A stretch of 64,000 nucleotides of DNA from Mesodorylaimus sp. YZB2_4 (taxonomy: Eukaryota > Nematoda > Enoplea > Dorylaimida > Dorylaimidae): the NCBI GenBank assembly GCA_030248295.1, contig JASANH010000126.1, positions 372,001-436,000 of the forward strand, given 5' to 3'. Each line of letters begins with the position of its first letter. Within the stretch, counting starts at the first letter, position 1. Positions 22,659 to 33,020 of the stretch are shown here, in pieces. The notes beneath the pieces are model-generated. The model had not been told where the DNA came from. It saw only the letters and a list, made by a program, of their open reading frames with translations, and ran no database searches. The position numbers and the translations under genes are program-made.

Positions 22659-23395
22659 TTACAACTTGCCATAACGAACTGGATTCACAATTTGAAGGCA
22701 ATATAAAGTGGCTGTAGCCAAAAACACTCCGCATCCGATGCCAGTGCACGCCTGTGATCAGAAAAGTTCATCAATTTTTCGAAAGTTTTTGGAATAAGTC
22801 CGCACTTACCCCAACCCAGCCGAACAATGTGGTAGTCCTGGATCCAGCACTGAGCGAAACCTGCGTGGCGATACCACAGCACAAGAGCCAGCAGCAGAGA
22901 AACATGAAACCACAGATTGCCTCCTAAAATAAGATGTAAGTTCAGAATGATGAAATATGCTGAATTACAGGAGTCACGTACAGCCACATGGCAAGTGTCA
23001 TTTCCAGCCGGGCAGATGCACATAATGAAGAATTCCATCATGACGCTGACAGCCACGTACAGCAAAGTCAGGGCGCACACGCCGATGATAATAGCGATCA
23101 TGTAACTTTCGTAGTAATCATCGACCAAGGCCAGAATGACGGCAGACAAAGCCTAAACAGAATGAACAAGAATTTATAAGAATACTATGAACTTTGAAAT
23201 TCGAGTGAGTTGGTGGGAGAGTCCCACAAACGAAGGAATTTTACCCAACCCAGTCTGGTCTGACTCGCAATTTATCTCACCACAACTTACCACCAACAAT
23301 AACTTCAGAATCAAAGTGATTATAAAAAGTGGCTGGCATCGTCTTTCATCGCTGGATCGTGATCCGTTGCGGTCGCGGTCCCTTCCGTTTGCCAT
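22659..23395 (-). CDS. Four-transmembrane (MARVEL/tetraspan-like) protein
   Basis: Four exons, all junctions phase 0: 23395-23291, 23152-22982, 22923-22810 and 22751-22659, for 160 residues. The first ATG gives an Arg/Asp-rich cytosolic N-terminus (MANGRDRDRNGSRSS). Four hydrophobic segments follow at residues about 22-44, 52-80, 93-117 and 131-152, and a short tail. The third donor (GCT|GTACGT) was chosen because only that splice keeps TM3 and TM4 hydrophobic; the read-through frame ends in polar sequence. The topology fits MARVEL or other four-TM adaptor proteins of membrane traffic and junctions, but no diagnostic motif is present, so the family is open. Confidence 0.65.
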
Positions 23396-25199
23396 AATGC
23401 CCTCTGGCGTAATCAAATATCGTTAATTGAATAAATGATTATCTGTAAGAAACAGCAAAACTATCGACAAAATCACAGACAGAGTTTCTTGGCGCAAGAA
23501 ATTTAGCTATATAAAAAGACGCCAATCCGAAACGTAGTCAATAGCTTGTTGCTTAAGCTAGCCACCAAGCGACAGCTTCTCAGGCTAGTTCTTCAAAAAG
23601 AAGGCAAAGCTTTGAAAACATGCTCAAGGATGCTGACTATACGAAGTCCATAAAAGGCACGATGTGGGCGACGCTGGCCTGGAGATACGCTCTAGCGGCT
23701 TGACGCTTTTAGTCATCTCCTGTAAGGCGGTGGGTGTAGGAGAGCAGAGACTGGAATAAATCGGCATACTTTGGCTGATTCGAAGGTACAAACTTTTAAC
23801 AACGCCAACCTCCTTCAGCTTTTGGCTTTGTTGACAGATTTCTCACTCTCCTAGTCACCAGTGTGTGCCAATGCTGGATCGTAACGTTGTCTACCTCCGC
23901 TAGCTGCCTTCCTCGAGTGATATCAAAGAGTAAACATGGCCGAAGTCGATGTGGGGCTCAATGTGACTTCGGAATGAACTGTTTTGTGCAATAGTTGATT
24001 ACGATAGTGTTCGGTGGTGAGCAGAGGATACATGCGGGGGGGGGGGGGGATGAGGGACGCAATGTTGTGTAATCGGGTGTACACGAGAGATGACCTCAAC
24101 CAAAAAGGAATCCTGGCATTGCTTGGCAAGAAACTATAAAAATGGCAGATTGTAAGGCTCAAGGCGGTGACGTGGTAAACCACAGAGTACGTGAATCCCC
24201 GCTTTTCCTAAGCCTAAATTCCATTTTGATGTTTTTTTGTCTACTGGAAAGGGTGAGTGGCTCGTAACTGTATAAGAGCAGAGAATTCAACATTGGATGA
24301 TGGGGTCTATAGTAGGATCAAAATGGGATCGGATCATACCAAAATCTTCCCTTACCGTTAGACTAAGGACATCTGTAGGAGTTTCGTAGTACCGCTGCAG
24401 TTACAGTGTCATTTAATCAGCGGCCACAGAAAAAGCTCATAGTTAGTATGAGTATTTTAGGAAAAAACAGTCGCTGATAGTTACGCGAGGTAATGTTACG
24501 CGGTACGGCTAGACCCTTGACCCTTGAACCCTCGACCCGCCCACTGGCTAACTACCTTGCTCAGGCTCAGGAGTTCCACGCAGTCCACCTTCGCGTGTTC
24601 AGTACTAGCCGAGCGCACCACACCACACACAAGGGCTGTTTAGAATCCAGGGAGCGGCCGAAAGCGTTGGCCGTCTGCGGGGTTCTGCCATGTTAGACCG
24701 AACCAGCTTGTGTAGCTGAACCAGGGCCCAAACGGGACCAGGTAGCTTTTTTACTGAACCAGGATCGAAATAAACCATGGAGTTCAAGTCTCAAATCGCC
24801 CGGAATACAATAAGACCAGGAACTCAAGAGTAGTTACTGTCTGGTCTGCAAGCAAATCAGTCACTTGACCTTGACTTGCTGCCTGCCTCGTCTCGTGCCC
24901 TGAACCTGGCGCTGATAGGTGCAGATAAAAGATCCACGCCTGCAACACTGGGGCACGCTTTCAAACGGATCAGGGTACGAGGCGTACAAGTGCGTGGCCT
25001 AATGCAATGTTTATTTTCAGACCAACATGCTCCTGTTGAGGTCAAAAATTCTGAATGCTAGCTAAAGTCTAAACATTATCAGTGACCTGACCTGCACAGA
25101 TTTATTTTATGGTTGCGCATCTCTGCTTGCTTCACATGAGGGATATGTCCATGAAAACATGGAGTCGGAATCAGGAGCTTTTACAAGAAGAAAACCTCA
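23396..25199. other. Gene-free stretch
   Basis: About 1.8 kb in which I see no convincing exon, TIR or tRNA-like sequence. A G-homopolymer run lies at about 24036-24050. Open frames near 24500-25050 have no protein-like features. Confidence 0.4.
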
Positions 25200-25366
25200 C
25201 CAACGGCGGACGAGGACAAGCGTCTCAACGCACGCAGTCCAGTGTGCAGAACAGCCTGTACTGACTTCCGTTGGTAAATCAGTAATGCCGGGTTGGTGAC
25301 TGCCGAGGAGAGGCCGATCAGTGTGCAAACAAGAAACAGTGTGTCTATAGCCTCAACTGTATCCGA
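25200..25366 (-). pseudogene. Partial duplicate of the GPCR tail from 28104-28274
   Basis: These 167 bp align almost base for base with the 3' coding end of the GPCR at 28036-29427, with roughly a dozen differences, in the same orientation. The reading frame survives: it encodes TM7 with the NPALLIYQRKS stretch and the start of the C-tail. Nothing of TM1-TM6 precedes it, so it cannot make a receptor. It is a recent local segmental copy. Confidence 0.85.
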
Positions 25367-25776
25367 AGTGACATTGCTTGCTATTTATTTCTAACGAGGT
25401 ACAAATTAATTTTCCCACAATGACTCAAACTCACTCAAAATGCAAGCCTTTTCTGCTTGGAGGGAACAAAACGTGAGAGCATGTGATTTTGTACTGTAAT
25501 ACCTGACATGCTGCATCAGTTTGGTCATGGACCAGGTACAAGAGATCGGTTTTCTGATTGTGAGCACTTTAGGCGCACACTGACGAGTGTCACTGCTTCA
25601 TCCACTGTTCTTCTTGACTTGGAATGATTTTTACCCATTTGTCATCCGCTGACCGTCCTGGTAGTCGGCCATGCCTTCCGATTAGGAGGTAAATTGCCAC
25701 ATATGTTCATAATCTAGTAACTCCTGTCTCTAGGTTTTCGCTATGTTCATTTCATTAAGTTGATAGTTTCAAATGA

Positions 25777-27131
25777 TTGGCAGGTCGGAGACCGCCTATA
25801 AGACCTCTGGTATATCGTCCTATCATTACCATTTCCTGGCGCGGGCATTGGACGAGCTGTAGCTGTATCATCGCAGTTTCCTCTGCTAACTTGCAACTAG
25901 CCATGACTGTGGCCAGATACTTTGTGTTTCTTACTCAGCCAGTCGATTTAGAATCCGTTCTCCTTCTTCCGATGCGGGTCCTATTTGTCCTAGGCTTCGG
26001 TCAGTACAAGAAATCAGCACCACTGCCTTATTATCAATATTCAATCTACTCCATTGCAGTTTTGTTGTTTTTATCCACTTGCACAATCTTCTTTTTTATT
26101 TCAATCGATTGGAGGAACGGAATTTTTGACCGCAGAGTGTCCTACACCTTAGCAGAGGCCACTTGGATTTTGCAAATGACCCTCAGTTGTACCGCTATCA
26201 TGTACTCAACAAAAGTTGGTCACTTTGACAAACTTTTGGAAATGTGGAAAAACTTCAAGGTGAATAATTTCATTCATGAAGATAGAAAGTGGATTCGTCT
26301 AAGGGTCCAAGTCATTTCAATCTACACGGCGGGCATGCAAGTGCTCATGATCTCCATAGCCACAGCACAAGCAATTGTTGGAAAGCCAGTCATGGCTTCG
26401 GGGGCTGCAGAAATCGTGTCTACCCTGGTTAGGAACGGAGTCATGGTTTTGATATGCGTCATATTCGATATGGCCTGGTATATCCCTGTTTACGTACACT
26501 ATACAGTCATGATACACATCACATGTTGTTGGCGCGTATTTGGTCGAAAGCTGCGAGCAGCGGTGGAATCATATGATAAAATCCTAGAATTTACCAACAC
26601 TACCCACCACGAATTGGTCCAGATCACACGTCAAGTCAATGCTATTTTCGGCCCCTATATTCTACTAATGGTCTCGACCGATATCATAAGCTTGATATCC
26701 AATCTATACGTGTTCACTCTTGGAACTACATTTGGTTCTTTCACTCTTTTTGTTTCAGTCACTTGGTTATTTGCAAATGTGATGATGATGGGAATCCTGG
26801 CTTCAGCTGCTTCTATCGATGATGCGGCTGGCGAGGTGCCCGACATCCTGTATACAAAGCTGTATGAAGCTCGAAATCGAGGCAAATACGACATAAGCCA
26901 CGGACTTGTCACTGCAACCAGCCTGACCTTGGGGCATTTGCGTTCCACTCAGGTGGCTCAGGTGCTTGCAATGTATTCTCCATGACAAAACAATTTTTTG
27001 CAGCCATTGTATCGATTATGGCCACTTATTATCTCACTTTGATTCAGTTTGTCCAGTCAGCTCCTGAGAATAATACTTGTAATCCCACATCTAATGGCAG
27101 CGTTAGTGCGAATCAAGAAACACTGCTATAA
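25777..27131 (+). pseudogene. Insect-type gustatory receptor-like gene with frameshift before TM7
   Basis: The main frame to 26985 is a 7TM-like protein without GPCR motifs. It has the late intracellular block VNAIFGPYILLM, the TM6 region and EVPDILY, as in chemoreceptors of the Gr family (ligand-gated cation channels). The expected C-terminal Gr signature TY-hydrophobic-QF is present, but in another frame: AFAFHSGG..., FSMTKQFF and MATYYLTLIQF run to the stop at 27129-27131. The shift falls between about 26910 and 26940, where I find no splice pair that restores phase. So this is either a young pseudogene or an assembly indel. The frame reported at 25777 begins at TTG; the true 5' exon and start are unresolved, and 25777-25930 may be partly non-coding. 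Confidence 0.6.
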
Positions 27132-28035
27132 TCATTTCTGCTTGATCTGGATTTTATTTCTAGAGAAGTAGGGTGGAGAAAATGGGAGAAGCTAAAGGTA
27201 TACATCAATACTGTGTGCATACTCCAAACTATGAATGTGCACTTGCAGGCAAGATATTTGATAGCCTTTATCAATGCGCCTACTATTTCCAAATATTTGA
27301 TATTGTAAAAGCTTGGAGTGATTGAAAGAAGACGACATGTGAGGGAATTTTATACCGCTTGATTAGGAGAACGCGAAATTGTAATTCTACTCCCGCTGGT
27401 GTACCGTGCGCGGGCTCCATAAAGAAATATGAAGTAGACTGACAGGAGAACACAAGCGCTAAGCAAACTCAAGGCTTGCGAACATGGAGACTGTTTTTCA
27501 GAAACAAAAAGTTATAGCACATTGGTATTCAAACCAAAATCCAAGATTATTTTCGCTGATACATACTGTATATCAGAGTACCAAATCATGTCACTGCGCG
27601 GTGTCGCCAAAAAGGGGCATGAACTCTCTGGCAACACCTTGTTGGTGTAGCGGTGAAAGGTGCGTCACAGTTTGCTTGGCAACTCTGGCCGTTTCAGAAC
27701 TTGGTAAAGTTCTCTGTGCGCCTTGCACGCCTGGTGGTGGGTGGCTCATTCTTCGTCCCTCCAGGAGAGGCCTTATGAGTCTCAAATCCAGATCCCTCAC
27801 AGGGCACGGGCTGGTTATGGTTGTCCCACGGGGTCGCCAACATCGCAGAGTGCAAACTAACATGCGCTCTTTCTCCATGCATCTCGGATTGACCCTAGTC
27901 GATGGCAAGATAGGGTCGACTAACTCGCCCCCTAGCCCGCGGGAAAAGGGTCGAAAACTGGCTCTCCATTCGACGACAAAAAATGAACTCTCTACCCTAA
28001 CAATCTATAAAAGCACAACACCCACAAATAATGTC
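27132..28035. other. Intergenic DNA with a weak tRNA-like pattern
   Basis: No supported gene. At 27650-27795 a TGTAGCGGTGAAAGG A-box-like word and a CAAATCC B-box-like word occur, but they are too far apart to be confident of a SINE. The frame at 27484-28125 overlaps the GPCR end on the other strand and is not protein-like. Confidence 0.35.
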
Positions 28036-29427
28036 TTATCTCATATCATCTGCCGACGGTTCCTCTCGCATTGGTTCACTCTCATGGCCACGCCCACCAA
28101 ATCCACCCACGGCGGACGAAGATAAGCGTCTTAACGCGCGCAGTCCCGTGTGCAGGACAGCCTGTATTGACTTCCGTTGGTAAATCAATAATGCCGGGTT
28201 GGTGACTGCCGAGGAGAGGCCGATCAGTGTGCACACAAGAAACAGTGTGTCTATAGCCTCCACTGTGTCCGGTGTCTCAGCAATCACATAGCAGACCAGC
28301 ATGACACACTGCAATGGGGCCCAGCACAGGGCGAACAAAGCCAGCATTGTGCACAAGCAGTGGTTGACACGAAGTAAAAGTGATAACTGACTGATTTCCT
28401 GATCCACGTAGGAGAGAAATGATTGGGTTCGGGCGTGTCGACTTCTTTTTCTGCCCTCATTTATCGAGACTGGTGACACGCTTCGCGGAACTGGTGCCAG
28501 AAACTGATCATTTTCCACAGTGCCTCTTTCGGGCACGTGTAACCTCGTGTAGGATCTGCTCGAATTTGAGCCGTGCCTCCTTAACGGCTCTTGTTGTTGG
28601 AGATTGTTTGCAGCCTCGCTCAAAGCTTGGGAGTCCGTTTTCAATCGCAGTTTTAGCTCGTTATTTGACTTAAGCAGCAGATAGACCATGAGAACCAGGG
28701 GTATGGCGTATATGACCATGAACAAGGCCGTATTGATTTCTCTGATCCTGCTATCGAATCCAATCGCACACAAGCCATAGCCTTTCAAGGCAGCCCCGAA
28801 ATACAACTTCATGTCGTAATATCTCACGCATGTTTTCAATGGTAAGACCATACAGAATCCGGTGATCCATGTGATCAGTATCATGAAGACGAACATACGC
28901 CTGCTTGATTGGCGACTCGAGGTGGCTGGTCGAAACAGCATCATATATCGATCGATTGATGCCAAAAGATAAGTCATCATAGTCACTACGACGGGGAATG
29001 TTTGGATCAGGGGTGACGCGTAGCACATGAACGCCCCGAGGCGCCAGTGCGCAGTCAGGAGAACATAGAGGGAGATGGGAAGCACGACTAAGGATTTCAC
29101 TAAATTACTCAAACATAGATTGAACAACAGGAAATTGATACATCTTTGGAACGAAGTTTCCAAAAACATGATGGCTATCATGTAAATATTACCAACCGCG
29201 CCAGCCAGTCCCACCACGGCATACAAGCCCACAAAAAGATGCCAGAAATGATCGAAATGTGGTTTTATGCAAGTTCCCACTGCCGAGTGGTTTAATCGCA
29301 TCAAAGCTGCCAACAGCGATTCCACTTCTTCTCCAGTCAAAGGCAGGAATGCCGTTCGATTCATTTCGATATGAGTGTGATTTATTGGAGAACAGTGGGA
29401 TATGCTCCCCAAAAATGAACTCGGCAT
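28036..29427 (-). CDS. Rhodopsin-like (class A) GPCR, neuropeptide-type orphan
   Basis: Intronless, 463 residues, ATG at 29427. Seven hydrophobic segments are evident. Class A hallmarks are TM1 GNIYM, TM2 NLCLSNL (Asp replaced by Asn), a TM3 Cys in FMCYAS, DRYMMLFRP at the end of TM3, TM6 CWAPLQ and TM7 NPALLIY (the NPxxY box). N-glycosylation sites precede TM1. A long third intracellular loop (about 95 residues, Ser/Arg-rich) and a Ser-rich C-tail are typical for G-protein and arrestin contacts. It acts at the plasma membrane; ligand unknown, a peptide more likely than an amine, since no aminergic TM3 Asp is evident. A 167-bp copy of its 3' end lies at 25200. Confidence 0.85.
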   Translation of the reverse strand: MPSSFLGSISHCSPINHTHIEMNRTAFLPLTGEEVESLLAALMRLNHSAVGTCIKPHFDHFWHLFVGLYAVVGLAGAVGNIYMIAIMFLETSFQRCINFLLFNLCLSNLVKSLVVLPISLYVLLTAHWRLGAFMCYASPLIQTFPVVVTMMTYLLASIDRYMMLFRPATSSRQSSRRMFVFMILITWITGFCMVLPLKTCVRYYDMKLYFGAALKGYGLCAIGFDSRIREINTALFMVIYAIPLVLMVYLLLKSNNELKLRLKTDSQALSEAANNLQQQEPLRRHGSNSSRSYTRLHVPERGTVENDQFLAPVPRSVSPVSINEGRKRSRHARTQSFLSYVDQEISQLSLLLRVNHCLCTMLALFALCWAPLQCVMLVCYVIAETPDTVEAIDTLFLVCTLIGLSSAVTNPALLIYQRKSIQAVLHTGLRALRRLSSSAVGGFGGRGHESEPMREEPSADDMR

Positions 29428-30457
29428 TTTAGTTTGAGCTGACCGAACGTTGGGTAGCGAGAGGGAAAATGAAATGCTCTGCTTTGGCTCAATCTTGGCT
29501 GAATCTGGTCTTTTTGATTAGTAAGTCCAGCGGGATCAAGCTTATCCCACAGGATTTAGGAGAGAAAGGACGTGCGATTGCAATAGCTAAATCTGACAGA
29601 GCTATAAACAAGAAACAAATTATTTCCGCCGACTAAGACCACGAATAGACACTACTCGAACGAGCTCTCCATCAAGTTTCAATTGAAGTCTAGTAATGAA
29701 GACTAATGACGAGCAACGATGAGCCTCAGTCTAAGGAATGCAATTACAAGAAAAAAGGGCACGGCTGCTTTCCATAACTAATCGTAACTCGCACAGCATC
29801 GCTCCGTGTTGTGTGGCTGTCAAACAAAGCCAATAGATGGAGGCTATCGGCATGGGAGAGCGTGCTGGCACTCCCTTGCTTGAGGTCTTGTCTCGAAAAG
29901 TCATCGATTGGTTAATAATTGCATCAATCTGGAGACAAAATGTTCGCCCACGATGTCTTAGACAGCAGGTAAACCCTATTAGCGATAACGGATATTTTTC
30001 TTGTGTGGCCTGGAAAATATTTTTAACAATCTTAAAGGGGAGGCGAGGCTGCAAAGTAATCAGGTTTAATTGAAGTTGAAGTTGATGCAAATGCTCTTTC
30101 GCTGCAGCTAAAATAAGAGTTCAGTATAAAGCAAGGGTTTCAAAGGTACCCAATGGCCTGTTTTTGTTCCTGAAATATTGCCAGTGAAACACCTCACGAA
30201 GCAAGATAGCTAAGCTTTTTCCAAAACTAAAAATACAATTCAAAAGTCCGAGGTTCAGCGGTGTTTGACTTTCAAGTACAAAAAATGGTCACCGTTGCTA
30301 TCAGCAGCTTGCAGTCTGTACAGACTGCAGTATGACCTCGGAATCCAGTGCATAAACGCCGTATTTTGCTTGACCCCCTCTCCCCCTGCAGCGCAAAATC
30401 TTTCACAATCACCACCTCCGCGCGGTCCATTGTCCGAGGAAGTAGGTGTCCAGTACA
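29428..30457. other. Gene-free stretch
   Basis: No convincing exon. At 30310-30329 there is a perfect 20-bp palindrome, TGCAGTCTGTACAGACTGCA. Confidence 0.4.
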
Positions 30458-30513
30458 GGATCCCCTCGCGTGGAGGTGCTCCTAGTGGAGACACGCAGAG
30501 GGACGCTGCAGCG
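30458..30513 (+). repeat. Dispersed repeat A, copy 3
   Basis: CGCGTGGAGGTGCTCCTAGT and GGAGACACGCAGAGGG match the copies at 18128 and 20233. Confidence 0.6.
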
Positions 30514-30819
30514 TGTTAGTCGCTGCACACTTTTACTTAAGGTTTATTGCGACACATCGACACAAGCTTCATTCCGTCGCATCTATTGCAATAGCGAAGC
30601 GAACTTTAAGAAGTGCTGGGGCGTGTACCGTAGGGGATCCGCGCCGACCTCTCCCAAACGATAGGAGAAATCAGCAAGGGGTACCCTCAAAGACCGAGTG
30701 GGCTAAAGAAGTGAGTATCTATCAAGGAGAAAATGCTTGAAGCCCAACCACAAGGGTCCACAACAACAGCAAAAAAAGCGGGGGCCACCCAAACAAAACC
30801 CCCCCAAAAAACCAATCGT

Positions 30820-31055
30820 ATGCTCGTAATGCTCGTAGCAGCTAGAATTCACGTGGCAGCATTGATTTGTCTACCGCATGCTCCGATATAGGACAGAGGC
30901 TGAACTGATCATTGCCGTTGTAGAGAAGAATGGCGTGCGTCAGTGGTCATAACGAGCAGTGTGCAGCACACTGGTCGTTATGACCACAGCAGCTGTGGCA
31001 ACGAAGACTGAAGAAGGGGTCGGGGTTGATATTGTTTGCAAGTGGTTGACTCCTT
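30820..31055 (-). pseudogene. Degraded copy of the double-psi beta-barrel gene
   Basis: Minus-strand translation shows IGACGRQINAAT, a stop, then LAAT. This lines up with GYGACGTQINATTQLLAAV of the intact gene at 35473-35868. Upstream, a hydrophobic piece resembling its signal peptide (VATAAVVITTSV) lies in another frame. A premature stop, frameshifts and an inserted hairpin mark it as dead. Confidence 0.7.
30944..30986. repeat. Near-perfect 43-bp hairpin
   Basis: TGGTCATAACGA(G/C)CAGTGTG pairs with its reverse complement around a 3-nt loop CAG, with one mismatch in 20 bp. It lies inside the degraded beta-barrel copy and has no counterpart in the intact gene, so it was probably gained after duplication. 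Confidence 0.8.
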
Positions 31056-31195
31056 GAAATAACTTTGGCTTACTCTCTGATTCTGTACCATCCAATGGTC
31101 TGTTATAGTTGTGCTCTCTCATGCCAAAAACTCATAAATTGAAATCTGGATTTTTGATTTCATGAATCATCACGAAAAAACTCACATAACTGCAG

Positions 31196-31267
31196 AGGCT
31201 CGACTGGCAATCATTAGTGCGCGAAGCTGGCATCTGAGAATGATGGAATCAATTGCCAGTCGAGCCT
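31196..31267. repeat. Inverted repeat with 16-bp perfect arms
   Basis: AGGCTCGACTGGCAAT at the left and its exact reverse complement at the right enclose about 40 bp. It is either a tiny MITE or a structured transcript; no adjacent gene explains it. Confidence 0.75.
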
Positions 31268-31573
31268 ACACAATCATGGTGACACAAGTTTATTCCGCTC
31301 TGCACCCGAACTCCGCGCCGGTTATTTTATTCTAATTCCATCCCACAACCACAATGCATAACTTAAGTAAATCTAACATCACCAAAAAATCATCTGAAAA
31401 ATAAAGATACCCATCTACTGTTTAAACGTCTTTGCCCAATACCACTTGCTCTGAAAAATGAGGAATAGTAAGAGATGCGGGAGAGAAACAAGGAGTCGTA
31501 AAAATACCTGAATGCCCAATAATGTTGAGTTTTTCCAGCGGTCGCAGCCACTAATAAGGATTGCCGTATGGAT

Positions 31574-31744
31574 CTAGGGATCAGTCACTGTCTCGGTCCA
31601 TACTTTAGAGTCGCTAGGAGCGGTACCGGTCGAGGTCTCATTCCATATGCCAGTGAAATCATCATTCGGCATGGAATGGATCATGACGATAGCCATTGAC
31701 ACGAGCAGCAGCAACGCCAGCAGGTTCAGATTCAGAAAGTTCAT
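31574..31744 (-). CDS. Small secreted peptide (56 residues)
   Basis: ATG at 31744, stop at 31574, one coding exon. The N-terminus MNFLNLNLLALLLLVSMAIV is a clear signal peptide, probably cut near HSMP. The remaining about 32 residues are polar and Cys-free and include one N-glycosylation site (NETS) and the words TGIWNETSTG and KVWTETVTDP. A strong acceptor (CTCTTTTTAG) sits 9 nt before the ATG, and a donor (TTCAG|GTATTT) followed by an acceptor (TTTTTCAG) lies downstream, so both UTRs seem spliced. AATAAA on this strand is at about 31326-31331. I recognise no family; a neuropeptide precursor or effector-like secreted peptide is possible. Confidence 0.55.
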   Translation of the reverse strand: MNFLNLNLLALLLLVSMAIVMIHSMPNDDFTGIWNETSTGTAPSDSKVWTETVTDP

Positions 31745-32744
31745 TTTTCTATTCTAAAAAGAGGTGAAGTCAAAGTGCAGAGTAAGCAGGTTCGATAATC
31801 CCAATTTAAAAGATAATCTATGTATAATTTTAAACCATTTCCTTCCAGATTGGACAACCTAAAGGCACCTTCGTAAATATTAAGTGCGTGTGTGACATGA
31901 AAGGTAGCCCCATTTGTATTGGTTCAGCAAAGTCTGTTCAACACAAAAGCTAACGATAAGATGAGAAGCGTTGCAGCCCGCCGCGATGGGTAACGGCGAT
32001 AAGAATGCCAGAGTCGTGAACCTGGCCCTAATTGAAAAGCAGCAGACCAAAACCAGACTGAAACAGCTCGTTTTACTTATGTACTGTGCAGTAGCATTGA
32101 TAAGATATCGACGTCTAGAATACCAGGTAGGAGCCAGAAAAATTCCCATCCTCTCTTTTTGACATGATTTTTGTCTTAAATAATTAGAATATGCCCACCT
32201 CATTTGGTCAAAGAATCATGGCAAGGCGCCGCCTTATCCATAGCACTTCCTGCATTGCCCAAACTTGGTTGTCTTGGCACACGCATGCTAAATATCTTGC
32301 CGAGATAGTGGCATGATCTTGACACCTACCAGAAGCTACCAAAATGACTGCGCCAAACATACCTTATCGTTGGATTATCGGAAATTTGGTCGCTACCAGA
32401 ATAATAGAAAAAACTGATCGAGATGTGCAATGAACAGCGCTTTCGAAGATCAGCTTATATAACCAGGCGGCCACTAATGGGCAAATCAATCAAACAACTC
32501 TAATTGCTGGTTCGTTCTGATAATTTATCGCATCATGGAATAACGAGTCGGTGCAAATCGAACTAGAGCTATATGAACATCGAGCTGTAATCGCATTGGT
32601 GCCAGCCTCCTTAATTCTGGCTCATTCTCCCATCTATGCGTGGGGACCAGCCAGAGGCCCGACTAGAGACTGATTGTGGGGAGGAGGAGACACAGAAGCT
32701 AGCAATGATACCGAATGCATAGCTAGACTGACCAGCTAGTTTTG

Positions 32745-33020
32745 CCGCTGATGCAATCATTCAAATCCTGGAGTATGGACGACCCACCCTTTCACTACTT
32801 CAGCATATGAAAAACACATCAATTATAGTCCTATGATATTTTAATGAGCGGAAATTTATTCATTCTAAAAGTAGAGCACAGCATCAGCAATCCGCTGATG
32901 CAATCATCCAGGTCCAGAGGAATGAACGAATGGGGCTGTTCAATAGAAAACACATTCATTATAGCTCCATGATGTTCATGGATGCAAATACATTTATTCT
33001 AAAAGAGGCACAGCAATCTG
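32745..33020. repeat. Diverged tandem duplication, two units of about 145 and 125 bp
   Basis: Both units start CCGCTGATGCAATCAT. They continue with matching blocks (GAAAACACAT.A.TATAG, ATGAT.TT, ATTTATTCTAAAAG) and end GCACAGCA. No coding potential is evident. Confidence 0.65.

Noticed and set aside
27484-28125. Plus-strand 213-codon frame
   Set aside because: 3' part is antisense to the GPCR, and the rest is low-quality repeat-like sequence.
31971-32162. Plus-strand frame with MGNGDKNARVVNLAL
   Set aside because: Good start context and a donor-like end, but no partner exon or recognisable family.
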